Source: Acidimicrobiales bacterium (GTDB taxonomy: Bacteria > Actinomycetota > Acidimicrobiia > Acidimicrobiales > Ilumatobacteraceae). Taken from it: a stretch of 61,794 nucleotides of DNA. The notes below the pieces were generated by a model. That model was not told where the DNA came from and searched no databases. It saw only the letters and a program-made list of their open reading frames with translations. Below are positions 25,003-38,415 of this stretch, one piece after another. The stretch covers positions 1-61,794 of the forward strand of contig JAURCL010000007.1 of the NCBI GenBank assembly GCA_030828465.1. Direction: 5' to 3'. A program made the position numbers and the translations under genes. Positions within the stretch are counted from its first letter, which is position 1, and the number at the start of each line of letters is the position of its first letter.

Positions 25003-27687
25003 GTGGCTCGTTATCTCCTCATCGACGGGAACTCACTGACCTACCGGGCGTATTTCGCCCTTCCCGAGGACATGGCGACGAGCACCGGGCAGCCGACGAA
25101 CGCCGTGTTCGGGCTGGTCTCGATGTTGGTGAACGTGCTCCGTGATCAGCATCCCGACGGGGTGCTCGTGGCGTTCGATCGCCCTGAGCCGACATTCCGT
25201 CACGAAGCGGAGCCGGAGTACAAGGCGCAGCGCGAGTCCACCCCCGACACCCTCCGGCAGCAACTTCCGGTGGTCCGCGAGGTGCTCGCTGTGGCCGGTG
25301 TGCATCAGGTGGAGGCGGCCGGCTGGGAGGCCGACGACCTGCTCGCGACGGCGGCTGACCGTCTCGCAGCCCGCGGCGACGATGTGATCATCGTGACCGG
25401 TGATCGCGACAGTTACCAGCTCGTGCGCGACCCGCACGTTCGCGTGCTCTACAACAAGCGCGGGGTGAGCGACTACGCCCTCTACGACGAGGCAGGGATC
25501 CTCGAGCGCACGGGGGTCACCCCCGCGCTCTACCCGCAGTACGCGGCGTTGAGGGGCGACCCGAGCGACAACCTGCCCGGTGTGCCGGGTGTGGGGGAGA
25601 AGACGGCAGCGAAGCTCATCACTGCTCACGGTGGTCTCGACGGGATCTTCGCCGCGCTCGACGCGCAGACGCCGAAGCTCCGAGAAAACCTCGCCGCGAA
25701 TGAGGAGCGGGCCCGTCACAACCACGAACTGATGGTGCTGCGCACCGACGCGCCGATCGGAGACCTGTCGCCGGAGACACTCGCGCTCACTCCCGACAGC
25801 GCCGAGTTGCGCCGCCTCTTTGGTGTGCTCGAGTTCTCCCAGTTGCTCGGCCGCCTCGAGTCGGTGCTGGCCGAACTCGGTGGTGTCTTCGAGGACGAGG
25901 CGCCACCCGCAACATCGGTCGAGGCGATCTCCGCGAGCGTTGTGAAAGCCGATGCCCCCTCGGTGGTCGTGGCCGCTCTGCAGGGGGTCGAGGTGCTCCA
26001 TCTCGCGGTCGACTTCGATGGCGAGCCGGGTCGCAGCCCGGTGACCGGTGTCGCTCTGGTGACCGATGAGGCCGCCGGTGAGGTGCTCTGGGTGGGCTCG
26101 GATGTCCTCACCGACCCCGAGGTTGGTGCCGCGCTGGGAGATCACCCACGTCTCCGGATGCACCGAGCGAAGGACGCCATGCGGTCGCTGTTGCCGTTGG
26201 GCATCGATCTGCGGGGCCTCGAGCTCGACCTCGCCATCGCCGCCTATCTCATCGATCCGGTCGTCGGCGACTACGAGATCCCCGATCTCGTATCCCGATT
26301 CACCGAGCTCACCGTCGGTGAGCGGCGCGTCGTGCCGTCCGGACAACTCGACCTCGGCGGTGACGACGAGGACCGGGCCCAATCCGCCGGTGATGCCGCC
26401 CTCGCGGTGGCCCGATGCTCGGCGCCGATACTCGCCGCCGTCTCCGACGTCGATGCCACGAGCTTGTTGGACGAGATCGAGACCCCGCTGGTGAGGGTGC
26501 TCGCGCGAATGGAGCATCTCGGCATCGAGGTGGACGTCGCGCGGTTGCGGGAGATCGGTGACCGACTCCGGTCCGAAGTCGAGGAACTCGCCTCGCGCCT
26601 GCGCGACGAGGCGGGCCAGCCCGAACTCAATCTCAACTCGCCCACGCAGTTGCGCCAGTTGCTCTACGAAGAGCGTGGGCTCTCCCCGGCTGGTGTCCGA
26701 AAGACCAAGTCCGGCTACTCGACTGACGCGCAGACGCTCGAGAAGTTGCGCGACCAGTGGCCGGAGTTCATCAATCCGCTGCTGCGCCATCGCGAGGTCG
26801 ACAAGCTTCGCGGTACCTACGGCGAGGGTCTCGTGGCCGAGGTGGCGGCCGATGGGCGCATTCACGCGACCTTCCATCAGACGGTTGCTCGCACTGGTCG
26901 ACTCTCGAGTGATCGGCCGAACCTGCACAACATCCCGGTGCGCACCGACGAGGGCCGGGTGTTCCGTACCGCCTTCCGGCCGACGGCCGGACATCGCCTG
27001 CTGGTGGCCGACTACAACCAAATCGAGTTGCGCTGCATCGCCCATCTCGCTGCCGACCCGGGGCTCGTTGGAGCGTTCACCGCCGGCGAGGACATCCACC
27101 AGGCCACGGCGGCCCGCGTCTTCGAGGTCGATCCGAACGAGGTGACCGTCGATCAACGATCGAAGGCGAAGATGGTTTCCTACGGTCTCGCCTACGGCAT
27201 GGAGGCCTATGGGCTCGGCCAGCGCCTCGCGATCCCCACCGACGAGGCGGCCGCGATTCTCGAGGCGTACTTCCAGGCGTTCCCGAACGTGCGCGACTAC
27301 ATGGACCGCACGGTCGCTGAGGCCCGCACCAAGGGCTTCACGGAGACGCTGTTCGGCCGGCGTCGCCCGGTGCCAGAACTCCTCGACTCGAACTGGCGGG
27401 TGCGTCAGGCCGGTGAGCGGCAGGCGATGAACGCCGGCATCCAGGGCTTGGCGGCTGACATCTTCAAGATTGCGCTGGTGCGCATCGATGAGGCCCTCGA
27501 GTCGGCGGATCACGCGGCGAGGCTGGTGCTTCAGGTGCATGACGAGGTGCTCGTCGAGGTGCCCGAGGCCGAGTGCGAGGTTGTGGGACCGCTCGTCGTC
27601 GACCTGATGCGCGGGGCCGCTGAGCTCGACGTGCCCCTTGAGGTCAACGTGGCCTGGGGCGACACCTGGGCCGCGGCGAAGTCGTGA
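25003..27687 (+). CDS. polA: DNA polymerase I
   Basis: 894 aa. The N-terminal 5'-3' nuclease domain (LLIDGNSLTYRAYFALP; VTGDRDSYQLV; SDNLPGVPGVGEKTA) is complete. The middle 3'-5' exonuclease-like domain (about 310-490) has weak DEDD motifs: HLAVDFDG where D-x-E is expected, and HRAKD at motif II, suggesting reduced or no proofreading, as in other actinobacterial enzymes. The polymerase domain has RTGRLSSDRPNLHNIP, ADYNQIELRC, DQRSKAKMVSYGLAYGM and QVHDEVLVEVP. The GTG start gives the canonical N-terminus. It overlaps the next gene (GTGA). Confidence 0.96.
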   Translation: MARYLLIDGNSLTYRAYFALPEDMATSTGQPTNAVFGLVSMLVNVLRDQHPDGVLVAFDRPEPTFRHEAEPEYKAQRESTPDTLRQQLPVVREVLAVAGVHQVEAAGWEADDLLATAADRLAARGDDVIIVTGDRDSYQLVRDPHVRVLYNKRGVSDYALYDEAGILERTGVTPALYPQYAALRGDPSDNLPGVPGVGEKTAAKLITAHGGLDGIFAALDAQTPKLRENLAANEERARHNHELMVLRTDAPIGDLSPETLALTPDSAELRRLFGVLEFSQLLGRLESVLAELGGVFEDEAPPATSVEAISASVVKADAPSVVVAALQGVEVLHLAVDFDGEPGRSPVTGVALVTDEAAGEVLWVGSDVLTDPEVGAALGDHPRLRMHRAKDAMRSLLPLGIDLRGLELDLAIAAYLIDPVVGDYEIPDLVSRFTELTVGERRVVPSGQLDLGGDDEDRAQSAGDAALAVARCSAPILAAVSDVDATSLLDEIETPLVRVLARMEHLGIEVDVARLREIGDRLRSEVEELASRLRDEAGQPELNLNSPTQLRQLLYEERGLSPAGVRKTKSGYSTDAQTLEKLRDQWPEFINPLLRHREVDKLRGTYGEGLVAEVAADGRIHATFHQTVARTGRLSSDRPNLHNIPVRTDEGRVFRTAFRPTAGHRLLVADYNQIELRCIAHLAADPGLVGAFTAGEDIHQATAARVFEVDPNEVTVDQRSKAKMVSYGLAYGMEAYGLGQRLAIPTDEAAAILEAYFQAFPNVRDYMDRTVAEARTKGFTETLFGRRRPVPELLDSNWRVRQAGERQAMNAGIQGLAADIFKIALVRIDEALESADHAARLVLQVHDEVLVEVPEAECEVVGPLVVDLMRGAAELDVPLEVNVAWGDTWAAAKS

Positions 27688-28460
27688 AGCCGGGCCCCGG
27701 AGCGGGCAACGACCACTGGTTTGAGCCGGTCGCCGAGCATCTCGGAGGGGCGTATCTCCGCTACTCGTTCACGAAGGGCACGGTGGCCGAGGTGGACCGC
27801 CTGATGGAGTTGCTTGAGCTCCGGGAGGGCGATCGGGTGCTCGATGTCGGTTGCGGTCCGGGACGGCACAGCCACGAACTGGCGCGGCGCGGTGTCAGGG
27901 CTCACGGCGTGGACATCTCGCAGCGGTTCATCGACCTCGCCGTGGAGGCCGCACCCGAGGGCGCGACCTTCGAACGACTCGACGCCCGCGACCTCGCCTC
28001 GGTCGATCGTCTCCGAGGCGCGTTTGACGCGGTGATCTGCCTCTGTCAGGGAGCGTTCGGGCTCATGCGTCCGGAGGATGCCCGCGAGGGAGTCGACGGC
28101 GATCGACTTGTGCTGGACGGCATCGCCGCCGCCCTCTCCCCGGGAGGTCGGCTGGCGCTCTCGGCGTTCAACAGCCTGTTCACAGCGGCCGCGATCGCGC
28201 GGGGTGATTACGAGGCAAGCCTTGATGTCGGCACGGGGATCATCCACGAGCACACCGAAGTGCGCGACGAGGCCGGTCGGGTCGAGTACGTCGATCTATG
28301 GACCGGCGGCTACACGCCTCGCGAACTCCGGTTGCTCTGCGAGCTGGTCGGCTTGGAGGTGGTCGCCGTCGACGGCGCCGAACCGGGGGATTACTCGGCA
28401 AAACCTCCCTCGGTCGACCTGCCCGAGCACCTGCTCATCGCCCGGATGGCATCGCTCTGA
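27684..28460 (+). CDS. Class I SAM-dependent methyltransferase
   Basis: 258 aa. The SAM-binding motif VLDVGCGPGRHSHELARRG lies near residue 53, with HGVDIS as motif II and an acidic RLDARDL as motif III. The rest fits a Methyltransf_11/25-like fold. The GTG start overlaps the polA stop by 4 bp, so it is co-translated with polA; the reason for that coupling is unclear. Substrate unknown. Confidence 0.8.
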   Translation: MKPGPGAGNDHWFEPVAEHLGGAYLRYSFTKGTVAEVDRLMELLELREGDRVLDVGCGPGRHSHELARRGVRAHGVDISQRFIDLAVEAAPEGATFERLDARDLASVDRLRGAFDAVICLCQGAFGLMRPEDAREGVDGDRLVLDGIAAALSPGGRLALSAFNSLFTAAAIARGDYEASLDVGTGIIHEHTEVRDEAGRVEYVDLWTGGYTPRELRLLCELVGLEVVAVDGAEPGDYSAKPPSVDLPEHLLIARMASL

Positions 28461-28550
28461 GCCACTGATACGCTCTGCCGCCGCGGTTTCGTGACCCTCT
28501 GGGCACACCCGCCGACCATCCGTATCCGTTTCCGAAAGCAGTACCCGACC

Positions 28551-29891
28551 TTGTCCGACACCACTACCGCCCCCGCACCGTCCCAGATGGGAACCTTCGA
28601 TGACGAGGGCAACTACACCCCCCGCGAGGTCGTCTCGAACGACCTCGGAATGAGTTTCGCCGACGCCGTCGACGGAGGCGACGCCTCGATCATCGAAGTC
28701 GATGACGGGCAGCTGGTCCACGGCACCGTGGTCAAGATCGACCGCGACGAGGTGCTCCTCGACATCGGGTACAAGAGCGAGGGCGTTATCCCCTCCCGCG
28801 AGTTGAGCATCCGCAACGACGTCAACCCGGCCGAGATCGTCTCCATGGGCGAGCAGGTCGAGGCGTTGGTGCTCACCAAGGAGGACAAGGAGGGTCGCCT
28901 GGTCCTCTCCAAGAAGCGCGCCCAATACGAGCGCGCCTGGGGCGATATCGAGGCGAAGAAGGAAGCCGACGCCGTCGTCGAGGGTCCGGTCATCGAGGTC
29001 GTCAAGGGCGGTCTCATCGTCGACATCGGGCTGCGTGGGTTCCTCCCCGCTTCGCTCGTCGAACTTCGTCGAGTCCGCGATCTGCAGCCCTACGTCGGCA
29101 CCGTCGTTCAGGCCAAGATCATCGAACTCGACAAGAACCGCAACAACGTCGTGCTTTCGCGTCGCGCTTACCTCGAGGAGAACCAGAAGGAGACGCGCGA
29201 CAACTTCCTCACCAACCTCAAGGTGGGCGAGGTCCGCTCGGGAACCATCTCCTCGGTGGTCAGCTTCGGCGCCTTCGTCGACCTCGGCGGAATGGACGGC
29301 CTGATCCACGTGAGCGAACTCTCGTGGAAGCACGTCGACCATCCGGGTTCTGTGGTCGCGGTTGGCGATCCGGTGACGGTGCAGGTGCTCGATGTCGACT
29401 TCAGCCGAGAGCGCATCAGCCTCTCGCTCAAGGCCACCCAGCAGGATCCTTGGGCCGAGTTCGCCGAGGGTCATTCCGTTGGCCAGCTCGTCTACGGCCG
29501 GGTGACCAAGCTCGTCCAGTTCGGCGCGTTCGTGCAGGTGGGTGACGGCATCGAGGGTCTGGTGCACATCTCGGAGATGTCCGCGCACCACGTCGAGAAT
29601 CCCGCCGACATCGTCACGCCCGGTGAGGAGCTGTGGGTCAAGATCATCGATCTCGATCTGCCGCGCCGCCGTATCAGCCTGTCGATCAAGCAGGCCGCGG
29701 AGGGTGGCGAGCTCGCTGCCGAGTACCGCGAGCACTTCGACGTTGACTCCGAGGGCAACTGGACGCACAGCGACGACGAGGTCGAGGCGGCCTGGGCCGA
29801 ATATGAGAGCGGTTCGGAGTCGAGCGCGGAAGCCGCGCCTGAGGCGGTCGCCGCCCCGGAGACCCCAGCCGAAGCCGAGTCGGACGACTGA
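28551..29891 (+). CDS. rpsA: 30S ribosomal protein S1
   Basis: 446 aa with four S1 RNA-binding repeats (GQLVHGTVVKIDRDEVLLDIG; EGPVIEVVKGGLIVDIGLRG; VRSGTISSVVSFGAFVDLGG; LVYGRVTKLVQFGAFVQVGD) and an acidic Ala/Glu tail typical of actinobacterial S1. TTG 28551 is preferred because the 20 residues added by the GTG at 28491 do not look like an S1 N-terminus. A TACGCT hexamer at 28469-28474 would give a leader of about 70 nt, possibly used for autoregulation. The order polA-rpsA-coaE-uvrB is the same as in mycobacteria. Confidence 0.93.
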   Translation: MSDTTTAPAPSQMGTFDDEGNYTPREVVSNDLGMSFADAVDGGDASIIEVDDGQLVHGTVVKIDRDEVLLDIGYKSEGVIPSRELSIRNDVNPAEIVSMGEQVEALVLTKEDKEGRLVLSKKRAQYERAWGDIEAKKEADAVVEGPVIEVVKGGLIVDIGLRGFLPASLVELRRVRDLQPYVGTVVQAKIIELDKNRNNVVLSRRAYLEENQKETRDNFLTNLKVGEVRSGTISSVVSFGAFVDLGGMDGLIHVSELSWKHVDHPGSVVAVGDPVTVQVLDVDFSRERISLSLKATQQDPWAEFAEGHSVGQLVYGRVTKLVQFGAFVQVGDGIEGLVHISEMSAHHVENPADIVTPGEELWVKIIDLDLPRRRISLSIKQAAEGGELAAEYREHFDVDSEGNWTHSDDEVEAAWAEYESGSESSAEAAPEAVAAPETPAEAESDD

Positions 29892-29894
29892 ATC

Positions 29895-30509
29895 GTGCTG
29901 CTCGTCGGACTGACGGGCGGTATCGGAGCCGGCAAGTCCACCGTGTCGGCTCTCCTCGCCGGCCACGGCGCGGAGATCATCGACGCTGACGCCATCGTGC
30001 GAGAGCTGCAGGAGCCGGGCTCTCCCGTTCTCGCGCAGATGGCTGAGCGCTTCGGCGCGCACGTGATCCTCGATGACGGTTCGCTCGACCGAGCAGCGGT
30101 CGCAGCGGTGGTGTTTGGCGACTCCGAGGAGGCGCGGGCGGCAAGGGCGGATCTGAACGGAATCGTCCATCCGGCCCTCCAACGTGAGATCCGCTCGCGC
30201 ATCGAGGCGCTGAGCGACACCGACCGGATCGTCATCCTCGACTTCCCCCTTCTCGCCGAGAACCCTCGCGATGATCTCGACGCCACGATCGTCGTCGATG
30301 TTGATCCCGACATCGCCGTTGAACGGCTCGTCGCCTTTCGAGGAATGGACGCCGACGACGCCCAGCGGCGCATCGCGAGCCAAATCGACCGCGCGGCGCG
30401 TCGCGCCATCGCCACCCACGTGATCGACAACTCCGCTGACGAGGCAGAGCTCGACCGACGGGTCGGTGAGGTGTGGGACGACCTCCTGCGGCTGAGGGCC
30501 GAGGGGTAG
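29895..30509 (+). CDS. coaE: Dephospho-CoA kinase
   Basis: 204 aa P-loop kinase making the last step of CoA synthesis. Walker A is LTGGIGAGKSTVS, followed by IIDADAIVRELQEPG, and DFPLLAEN with VDVDPDIAVERL in the CoA-binding/lid region. It starts 3 nt after rpsA with GTG. Unlike the mycobacterial CoaE it has no fused C-terminal UPF0157 domain. Confidence 0.93.
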   Translation: MLLVGLTGGIGAGKSTVSALLAGHGAEIIDADAIVRELQEPGSPVLAQMAERFGAHVILDDGSLDRAAVAAVVFGDSEEARAARADLNGIVHPALQREIRSRIEALSDTDRIVILDFPLLAENPRDDLDATIVVDVDPDIAVERLVAFRGMDADDAQRRIASQIDRAARRAIATHVIDNSADEAELDRRVGEVWDDLLRLRAEG

Positions 30510-30519
30510 CGTCAGCTCC

Positions 30520-31089
30520 GTGAGCGAGAGCGTCTGGGTCTTCGGGTACGGCTCGCTGGTCAGCCCGTCCTCGCTCGGCGGGACACTCCACCGGGATCCC
30601 ATCCGCGGGGTCGATTTCCTCGCCGCCGAGTGCGACGGCTGGGAACGCCGGTGGAACTACGGCATGGCGGTAGCAGACGGCGACCTCGTGGGGCCGGACG
30701 TCGATCGAGTCGACGTGGTGGTCGCGCTCGGCATCACCGCGGTCGACGGGGCCTGTATGAACGGCATCGTCACGCTGGTCCATCCTGATGAACTCGTTCG
30801 CCTCGACGCCCGTGAGCGCAACTACGACCGAGTGGACGTGACCGAGGGGGTGCGGCTCCTCGAGGAGGGTCCAGAGATCGGGCGGATCGTCACCTACGTG
30901 CCCCGACAAGTCGCCCTCGACATCTACCTCGATGGCCGCGATCGGGGACGCGCTGGCATCGAGCGCCGCTACTGGGATCTCGTCGACGGCGCGTTCGACG
31001 CCTTGCTGCCCGGCGAGGGCGACCGGTACCGGGCCACCACACCACCCCCGGATGTGCCGGTGGTCGACGCGAACCGCGCGGGACGATGA
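30520..31089 (+). CDS. Gamma-glutamylcyclotransferase-like protein
   Basis: 189 aa protein beginning [14 protein letters not shown], the substrate-binding FGYGSL motif of the GGCT/ChaC-like fold. The likely catalytic glutamate is in [14 protein letters not shown]. The family releases 5-oxoproline from gamma-glutamyl compounds, but members are diverse and the substrate is not clear. GTG 30520 has TAGCGT 7 nt upstream. Its stop overlaps uvrB (ATGA). Confidence 0.78.
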   Translation: MSESVWVFGYGSLVSPSSLGGTLHRDPIRGVDFLAAECDGWERRWNYGMAVADGDLVGPDVDRVDVVVALGITAVDGACMNGIVTLVHPDELVRLDARERNYDRVDVTEGVRLLEEGPEIGRIVTYVPRQVALDIYLDGRDRGRAGIERRYWDLVDGAFDALLPGEGDRYRATTPPPDVPVVDANRAGR

Positions 31090-33134
31090 GCGCGACCCCC
31101 ACCCCGGTCACCGAGGATCGATTCCGGGTCGTCTCGGAGTTCGAACCGGCGGGTGACCAGCCGACGGCGATCGCCTCGCTCGCCGAGGGGCTCGACGCGG
31201 GTGAGCGGTTCCAAACCCTCCTCGGCATCACCGGCTCGGGCAAGTCGGCGACGATCGCCTGGACGATCGAGCAGGTGCAGCGACCGACGTTGATCCTCGC
31301 GCCCAACAAGAGCCTCGCGGCGCAGCTCGCTCAGGAGATGCGGGAGTTCTTCCCCGAGAACCGGGTCGAGTACTTCGTCTCCTACTACGACTACTACCAG
31401 CCCGAGGCCTACATCCCGTCGAGTGACACCTTCATCGAGAAGGACGCGTCGATCAACGACGAGATCGACCGCCTCCGCCACTCGGCGACGGCTGCGCTGC
31501 TGACCCGGAGGGACACCATCGTCGTCGCCTCGGTCTCGTGCATCTACGGCATGGGGTCACCAGAGGAGTACCGGGGTCAGCTGATCGACCTCAGCGTCGG
31601 CGTCGACTACGACATGCGCTCGATCCTCCGGCGTCTCGTCGACATGCAGTACGACCGCAACGACATGACTCTCGGTCGCGGAAAGTTCAGAGTTCGCGGC
31701 GACACCATTGAGGTGCATCCCTCCTACGAGGAGTCGGTGCTACGGATCGAACTCTTCGGCGACACGGTCGATCGGCTCACTCGGATCGACCCAGTGACCG
31801 GCGAGACCCTCGAGGAGATGTCGCGAACTCACGTCTTCCCGGCCACCCACTATGTGGCCGGCGTCGAGCGCATGGCCCGAGCCATCCAGGGCATCGAGGC
31901 CGAGCTGCAGGCCCGTCTCGCCGAGTTCGAGCAGGGGGGAAAGCTCCTCGAGGCGCAGCGGCTCAGGATGCGGACCCAGTACGACCTCGAGATGATGGCC
32001 GAGGTCGGCTACTGCAATGGGATCGAGAACTACTCGATGCACATCGACGGACGGTCGCCCGACGAACCGCCGTTCACCCTGCTCGACTACTTCCCCGACG
32101 ACTATTTGCTGGTTATCGATGAGAGCCATGTGGCCGTGCCGCAGCTGCACGGTCAGTACGCCGGTGACCGAAGCCGCAAGGACGTGCTCGTCGAGCACGG
32201 GTTTCGTCTGCCAAGCGCGCGTGACAACCGGCCGCTCCGGTTCGAAGAGGTGCTTGAGCGCGTCAACCAGTGCGTGTTCCTGTCGGCCACACCGAGCAAC
32301 TACGAGATCGGCGTCTCCGACCGGGTCGTCGAGCAGATCGTTCGCCCGACCGGTCTCGTCGATCCGGAGGTGCTGGTCCGCCCGACGAAGGGGCAGATCG
32401 ACGACCTGATGACGATGGTCGAGGGCCGGGTCACCCGCGGCGACCGCGTGCTCGTCACCACGTTGACGAAGAAGATGGCTGAGGACCTCACGGAGTACCT
32501 GCTCGAGCAAGGGCTGCGAGTCAGGTATCTCCACTCGAATATCGACACGATCCAGCGAATCGAGATCCTGAGGGCGCTCCGGCTCGGCGAGTTCGATGTG
32601 CTGGTCGGGATCAATCTGCTCCGCGAGGGGCTCGACCTGCCCGAGGTGTCGTTGGTGTGCATCCTCGACGCCGACAAGGAGGGGTTCCTCCGTAGCGAGA
32701 CCTCCCTCATTCAGATGATTGGTCGAGCCGCGAGAAACGTCGAGGGGGAGGTGGTGATGTATGCGGACCGCATCACCGACTCGATGAAGCGCGCGATCGG
32801 TGAGACCCAGCGACGACGCGCGCTGCAGCTGGCTCACAACGAGAAACATGGCATCGATCCGCAGACCATCCGTAAAGCGGTTGGTGACATCCTCTCGATG
32901 TTGCGACCGGAGGCGGCGACCGCTCCAGTTCCGGGGAAGGACCGTCGGCGCCAGAAGGAGCGCGATCGGGTCCAGCGCGAGCTGGCCTCCCTGCCCGAGG
33001 GGGAGATCGCCCGGTTGATCCAGACTCTCGAGGAGGAGATGCACGAGGCGGCTGTCGATCTCCGCTTCGAGTACGCCGCCCGCCTGCGTGACGAGATCAA
33101 CGAACTTCGTCGCGAACTGCGTGACGCCCGCTGA
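31086..33134 (+). CDS. uvrB: Excinuclease ABC subunit B
   Basis: 682 aa UvrB helicase-like damage verification subunit. Walker [13 protein letters not shown], the beta-hairpin region [16 protein letters not shown], the DESHVAVPQ box, [11 protein letters not shown] and GRAARNVEG are intact. The C-terminal UVR domain ([21 protein letters not shown]) that contacts UvrC is present. The ATG overlaps the preceding stop. uvrA follows after 26 nt with its own -10 element. Confidence 0.97.
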   Translation: MSATPTPVTEDRFRVVSEFEPAGDQPTAIASLAEGLDAGERFQTLLGITGSGKSATIAWTIEQVQRPTLILAPNKSLAAQLAQEMREFFPENRVEYFVSYYDYYQPEAYIPSSDTFIEKDASINDEIDRLRHSATAALLTRRDTIVVASVSCIYGMGSPEEYRGQLIDLSVGVDYDMRSILRRLVDMQYDRNDMTLGRGKFRVRGDTIEVHPSYEESVLRIELFGDTVDRLTRIDPVTGETLEEMSRTHVFPATHYVAGVERMARAIQGIEAELQARLAEFEQGGKLLEAQRLRMRTQYDLEMMAEVGYCNGIENYSMHIDGRSPDEPPFTLLDYFPDDYLLVIDESHVAVPQLHGQYAGDRSRKDVLVEHGFRLPSARDNRPLRFEEVLERVNQCVFLSATPSNYEIGVSDRVVEQIVRPTGLVDPEVLVRPTKGQIDDLMTMVEGRVTRGDRVLVTTLTKKMAEDLTEYLLEQGLRVRYLHSNIDTIQRIEILRALRLGEFDVLVGINLLREGLDLPEVSLVCILDADKEGFLRSETSLIQMIGRAARNVEGEVVMYADRITDSMKRAIGETQRRRALQLAHNEKHGIDPQTIRKAVGDILSMLRPEAATAPVPGKDRRRQKERDRVQRELASLPEGEIARLIQTLEEEMHEAAVDLRFEYAARLRDEINELRRELRDAR

Positions 33135-33160
33135 GCCAGGCACCGTTAGCCTCGCCGACG

Positions 33161-36192
<3,032 letters not shown>

Positions 36193-36196
<4 letters not shown>

Positions 36197-37461
36197 CACC
36201 GACCGAAGGCCCTGCGATCACCGACCGCGCGGCCACTCAGCGGCGAACGATCGGTGTTCTGCGGCTGGCTGTGGTGCCCGGTCAGGCGGCGGTGGCCGGC
36301 ACGGTCGCGGTGGTGTCGCTCCTCGCCAAGGACATGCTCGGCAGCGATCGTCTCGCTGGGCTCGGGTCAGCGGCGTTTACCCTCGGCGCCGCCGTCACGG
36401 CGATCCCGCTGGCCGCGTTCATGCGCCGCCGCGGTCGTCGCCCGGGCCTCGCTCTCGCGTTCTCAATCGGCGCGGTCGGCGCGCTCGTCGCGGCATCGGG
36501 AGGGCAGACCCGGTGGTTCTGGCTGTTCATCGTTGGGATGTTCCTCTTCGGTTCCGGGCAGTCGGCGACGCTGCAGACCCGATACGCGGCAGCCGACCTC
36601 GCCACACCCGACGAGCGAGCCACCGCGATCGGCGCCGTGGTGTGGATCGGAACGCTCGGAGCGGTGTTCGGACCCGTCTTCACTCCGCTCGAGAAGCGGT
36701 TCGGTATGGCGATCGGACTCGATGAGTACGTCGGGCCCTATCTCTTCGCGGCGGCGTTGTTGCTTCTCGGCGCCGTCATCTATCTGACGTTGCTTCGACC
36801 CGATCCGCTGGTGCTCGCCGGTGGCGTCGACCCGAACGCTGCTCGGGTGCGACCGATCCAGCAGGCTCGCCGCTCGTTCGCGGTCATCCGCTCCTCGCGC
36901 GGGGCGATGCTCGGGCTGGTGGCGATGGCCGGATCGCAGGCGTCGATGGTGGGGGTCATGACGATGACACCCCCGCACATGGATGATCACGGCCATGCCG
37001 ATCTGTCGTCGATGGTGATCGCCCTGCACATCGTCGGGATGTTTGGCCTGGCGCCATTGGTGGGCCGGTTCGTCGATCGGGTGGGCACGATCCGCGCCAT
37101 CCAGATCGGTGCGGCGCTGCTCGGGGTGAGCACGATCGTGGTTCAGATAGCGGGCTACGTGCCGGTGCTGGTGTTCGTTGGCCTGTTCCTGCTCGGGCTC
37201 GGCTGGAACCTTGGTCTGATCGCCGGCACGACCTTGCTTACCGCCTCGGTGCCGGAGGAGGCCCGGGTGGAGGCGCAGGGAACGGGTGACCTGACCCTCA
37301 GCCTGTGCGGGGCGGCTGCCGCGCTCGGTTCGGGTTTCGTGAAGCAGGCCTTCGAGTTCCACATCCTCGCTGATCTCGCGACGGTGCTCGCCGGAGGGAT
37401 GTTGCTCTACGGGTGGTACACGGGCGCGCGGTTCAGCGCAGCAGTTTCGACAGTTCGTTGA
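36193..37461 (+). CDS. Major facilitator superfamily transporter
   Basis: 422 aa membrane protein with about 12 hydrophobic segments in two halves, and the loop [15 protein letters not shown] between TM2 and TM3, matching MFS motif A. It has no signal for a substrate. The GTG start overlaps the uvrA stop. An MFS gene (Rv1634) also lies beside uvrB in mycobacteria, so the association is conserved. The last 29 bp overlap the convergent rhomboid-like gene. Confidence 0.85.
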
Positions 37462-38326
37462 GTCGCTTCTTCTCGTCGCCGGTCAGGGCGTCGAGTCCCT
37501 GAGCGGAGATCTTGTCGAGGAGGCCATCGAGCTCGGCCTGCATGCTCTCCCGTGCGGCCCCGTCGACTGACGGAGGAGCCCAGGGCCCCTTGACCACCTC
37601 GGTGCGGCCCGCGCGCCCAGTGCGGCGCGGTGCCGGTCGGCGGGCCCGACCGGAGGAGCTCCGGGTGGGCTTGCCATGTCGGCCGGATCGGGCGAAGCGC
37701 GGGATCATGTCGAGCCGCTCGGCGAAGCCCCACTGCCGGATGGTGACGAGGGCGATACCGAGCGCCATGAGGAGCACGAGGAGCGTGCCCCACCAGCGGT
37801 TGCCGACATAGCCGAGGATGTCGATCCCGATGAACACCGAGGCGATGATCCACGCAGGGATATTGAAGAAGAACGGTGCGTTCGGGTTCTCGGCAGCGAA
37901 CACGACGAGCATGATGCTGCCGAGCAGGTTGAGGCCGGCCTCCGGTGCCGTCGGCAGGTCGACGATGCTCACGAAGAGCGTCGGCGCGATGACGATCGCG
38001 GCGATCAGACGCGTGAAACGGACGCGTCCGACCATCTCCTCGACGATGTGGCCGAAATACCAGAAGAAGAACATCGAGATGAGCACCCAGAAACTGGGCG
38101 CGCTGACGATCGGCCAGGTGACGAGCCGCCACACCTCGCCGGAGCGGACGAGGTCGGGGAAGAAGACGAGTCGGCTGGCCGATCCGGGGCTGACGGCGTA
38201 GACGATCAGCATGATGGCGCCGAGTCCGACGAGGAACGCCGTGGTGGTCACGTCGACATTGCCGACCCGAAACCATCCATCGCGACGGCGGGGTTCGGGC
38301 AGGCCGAACTGGAAACGTTGCGCCAC
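37433..38326 (-). CDS. Rhomboid-like membrane protein, apparently without the catalytic serine
   Basis: 297 aa. Hydrophobic segments lie at about 28-48 and 80-100, with more to about 215. EVWRLVTWPIVS followed by MFFFWYFGHIVEEMVG resembles the W-R-x-x-T and G-x-x-x-E regions of rhomboid proteases, but a GxSG nucleophile motif is not present (LLGSIMLVVFAAENP at that point). The C-terminus is a basic linker plus a short helical segment [23 protein letters not shown], seen at the end of other rhomboid-family proteins. GTG 38326 is 6 nt behind TACCGT. Function probably non-proteolytic; unknown. Confidence 0.72.
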   Translation of the reverse strand: MAQRFQFGLPEPRRRDGWFRVGNVDVTTTAFLVGLGAIMLIVYAVSPGSASRLVFFPDLVRSGEVWRLVTWPIVSAPSFWVLISMFFFWYFGHIVEEMVGRVRFTRLIAAIVIAPTLFVSIVDLPTAPEAGLNLLGSIMLVVFAAENPNAPFFFNIPAWIIASVFIGIDILGYVGNRWWGTLLVLLMALGIALVTIRQWGFAERLDMIPRFARSGRHGKPTRSSSGRARRPAPRRTGRAGRTEVVKGPWAPPSVDGAARESMQAELDGLLDKISAQGLDALTGDEKKRLNELSKLLR

Positions 38327-38400
38327 ACGAACACGGTACCGGTCGGAGCACCCGGCGTGCCGACACGTTCGCGGGGACAGCGGCCTCTCTGGAGCGGACC

Positions 38401-38415
38401 TAGCCTGACGCCATG
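38401..38415 (+). promoter_or_regulatory. Leaderless-type -10 element of uvrC
   Basis: TAGCCT (38401-38406), 6 nt, then ATG at 38413. The divergent rhomboid-like gene has a matching TACCGT (minus strand, 38338-38333) 6 nt before its own start. Confidence 0.6.

Noticed and set aside
25033-27540. Long open frame antisense to polA (over 800 codons)
   Set aside because: Arises from GC-rich codon bias of polA; no homology, no start context, and the plus-strand gene is unmistakable.
28296-30602. Long antisense frame across rpsA and coaE
   Set aside because: It lies opposite two well-recognised genes and has no domain resemblance.
37407-38366. Alternative frame overlapping the rhomboid-like gene on the same strand
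   Set aside because: Arg/Pro-rich shadow frame without hydrophobic segments; the overlapping frame has clear TM and rhomboid features and a good -10 context.
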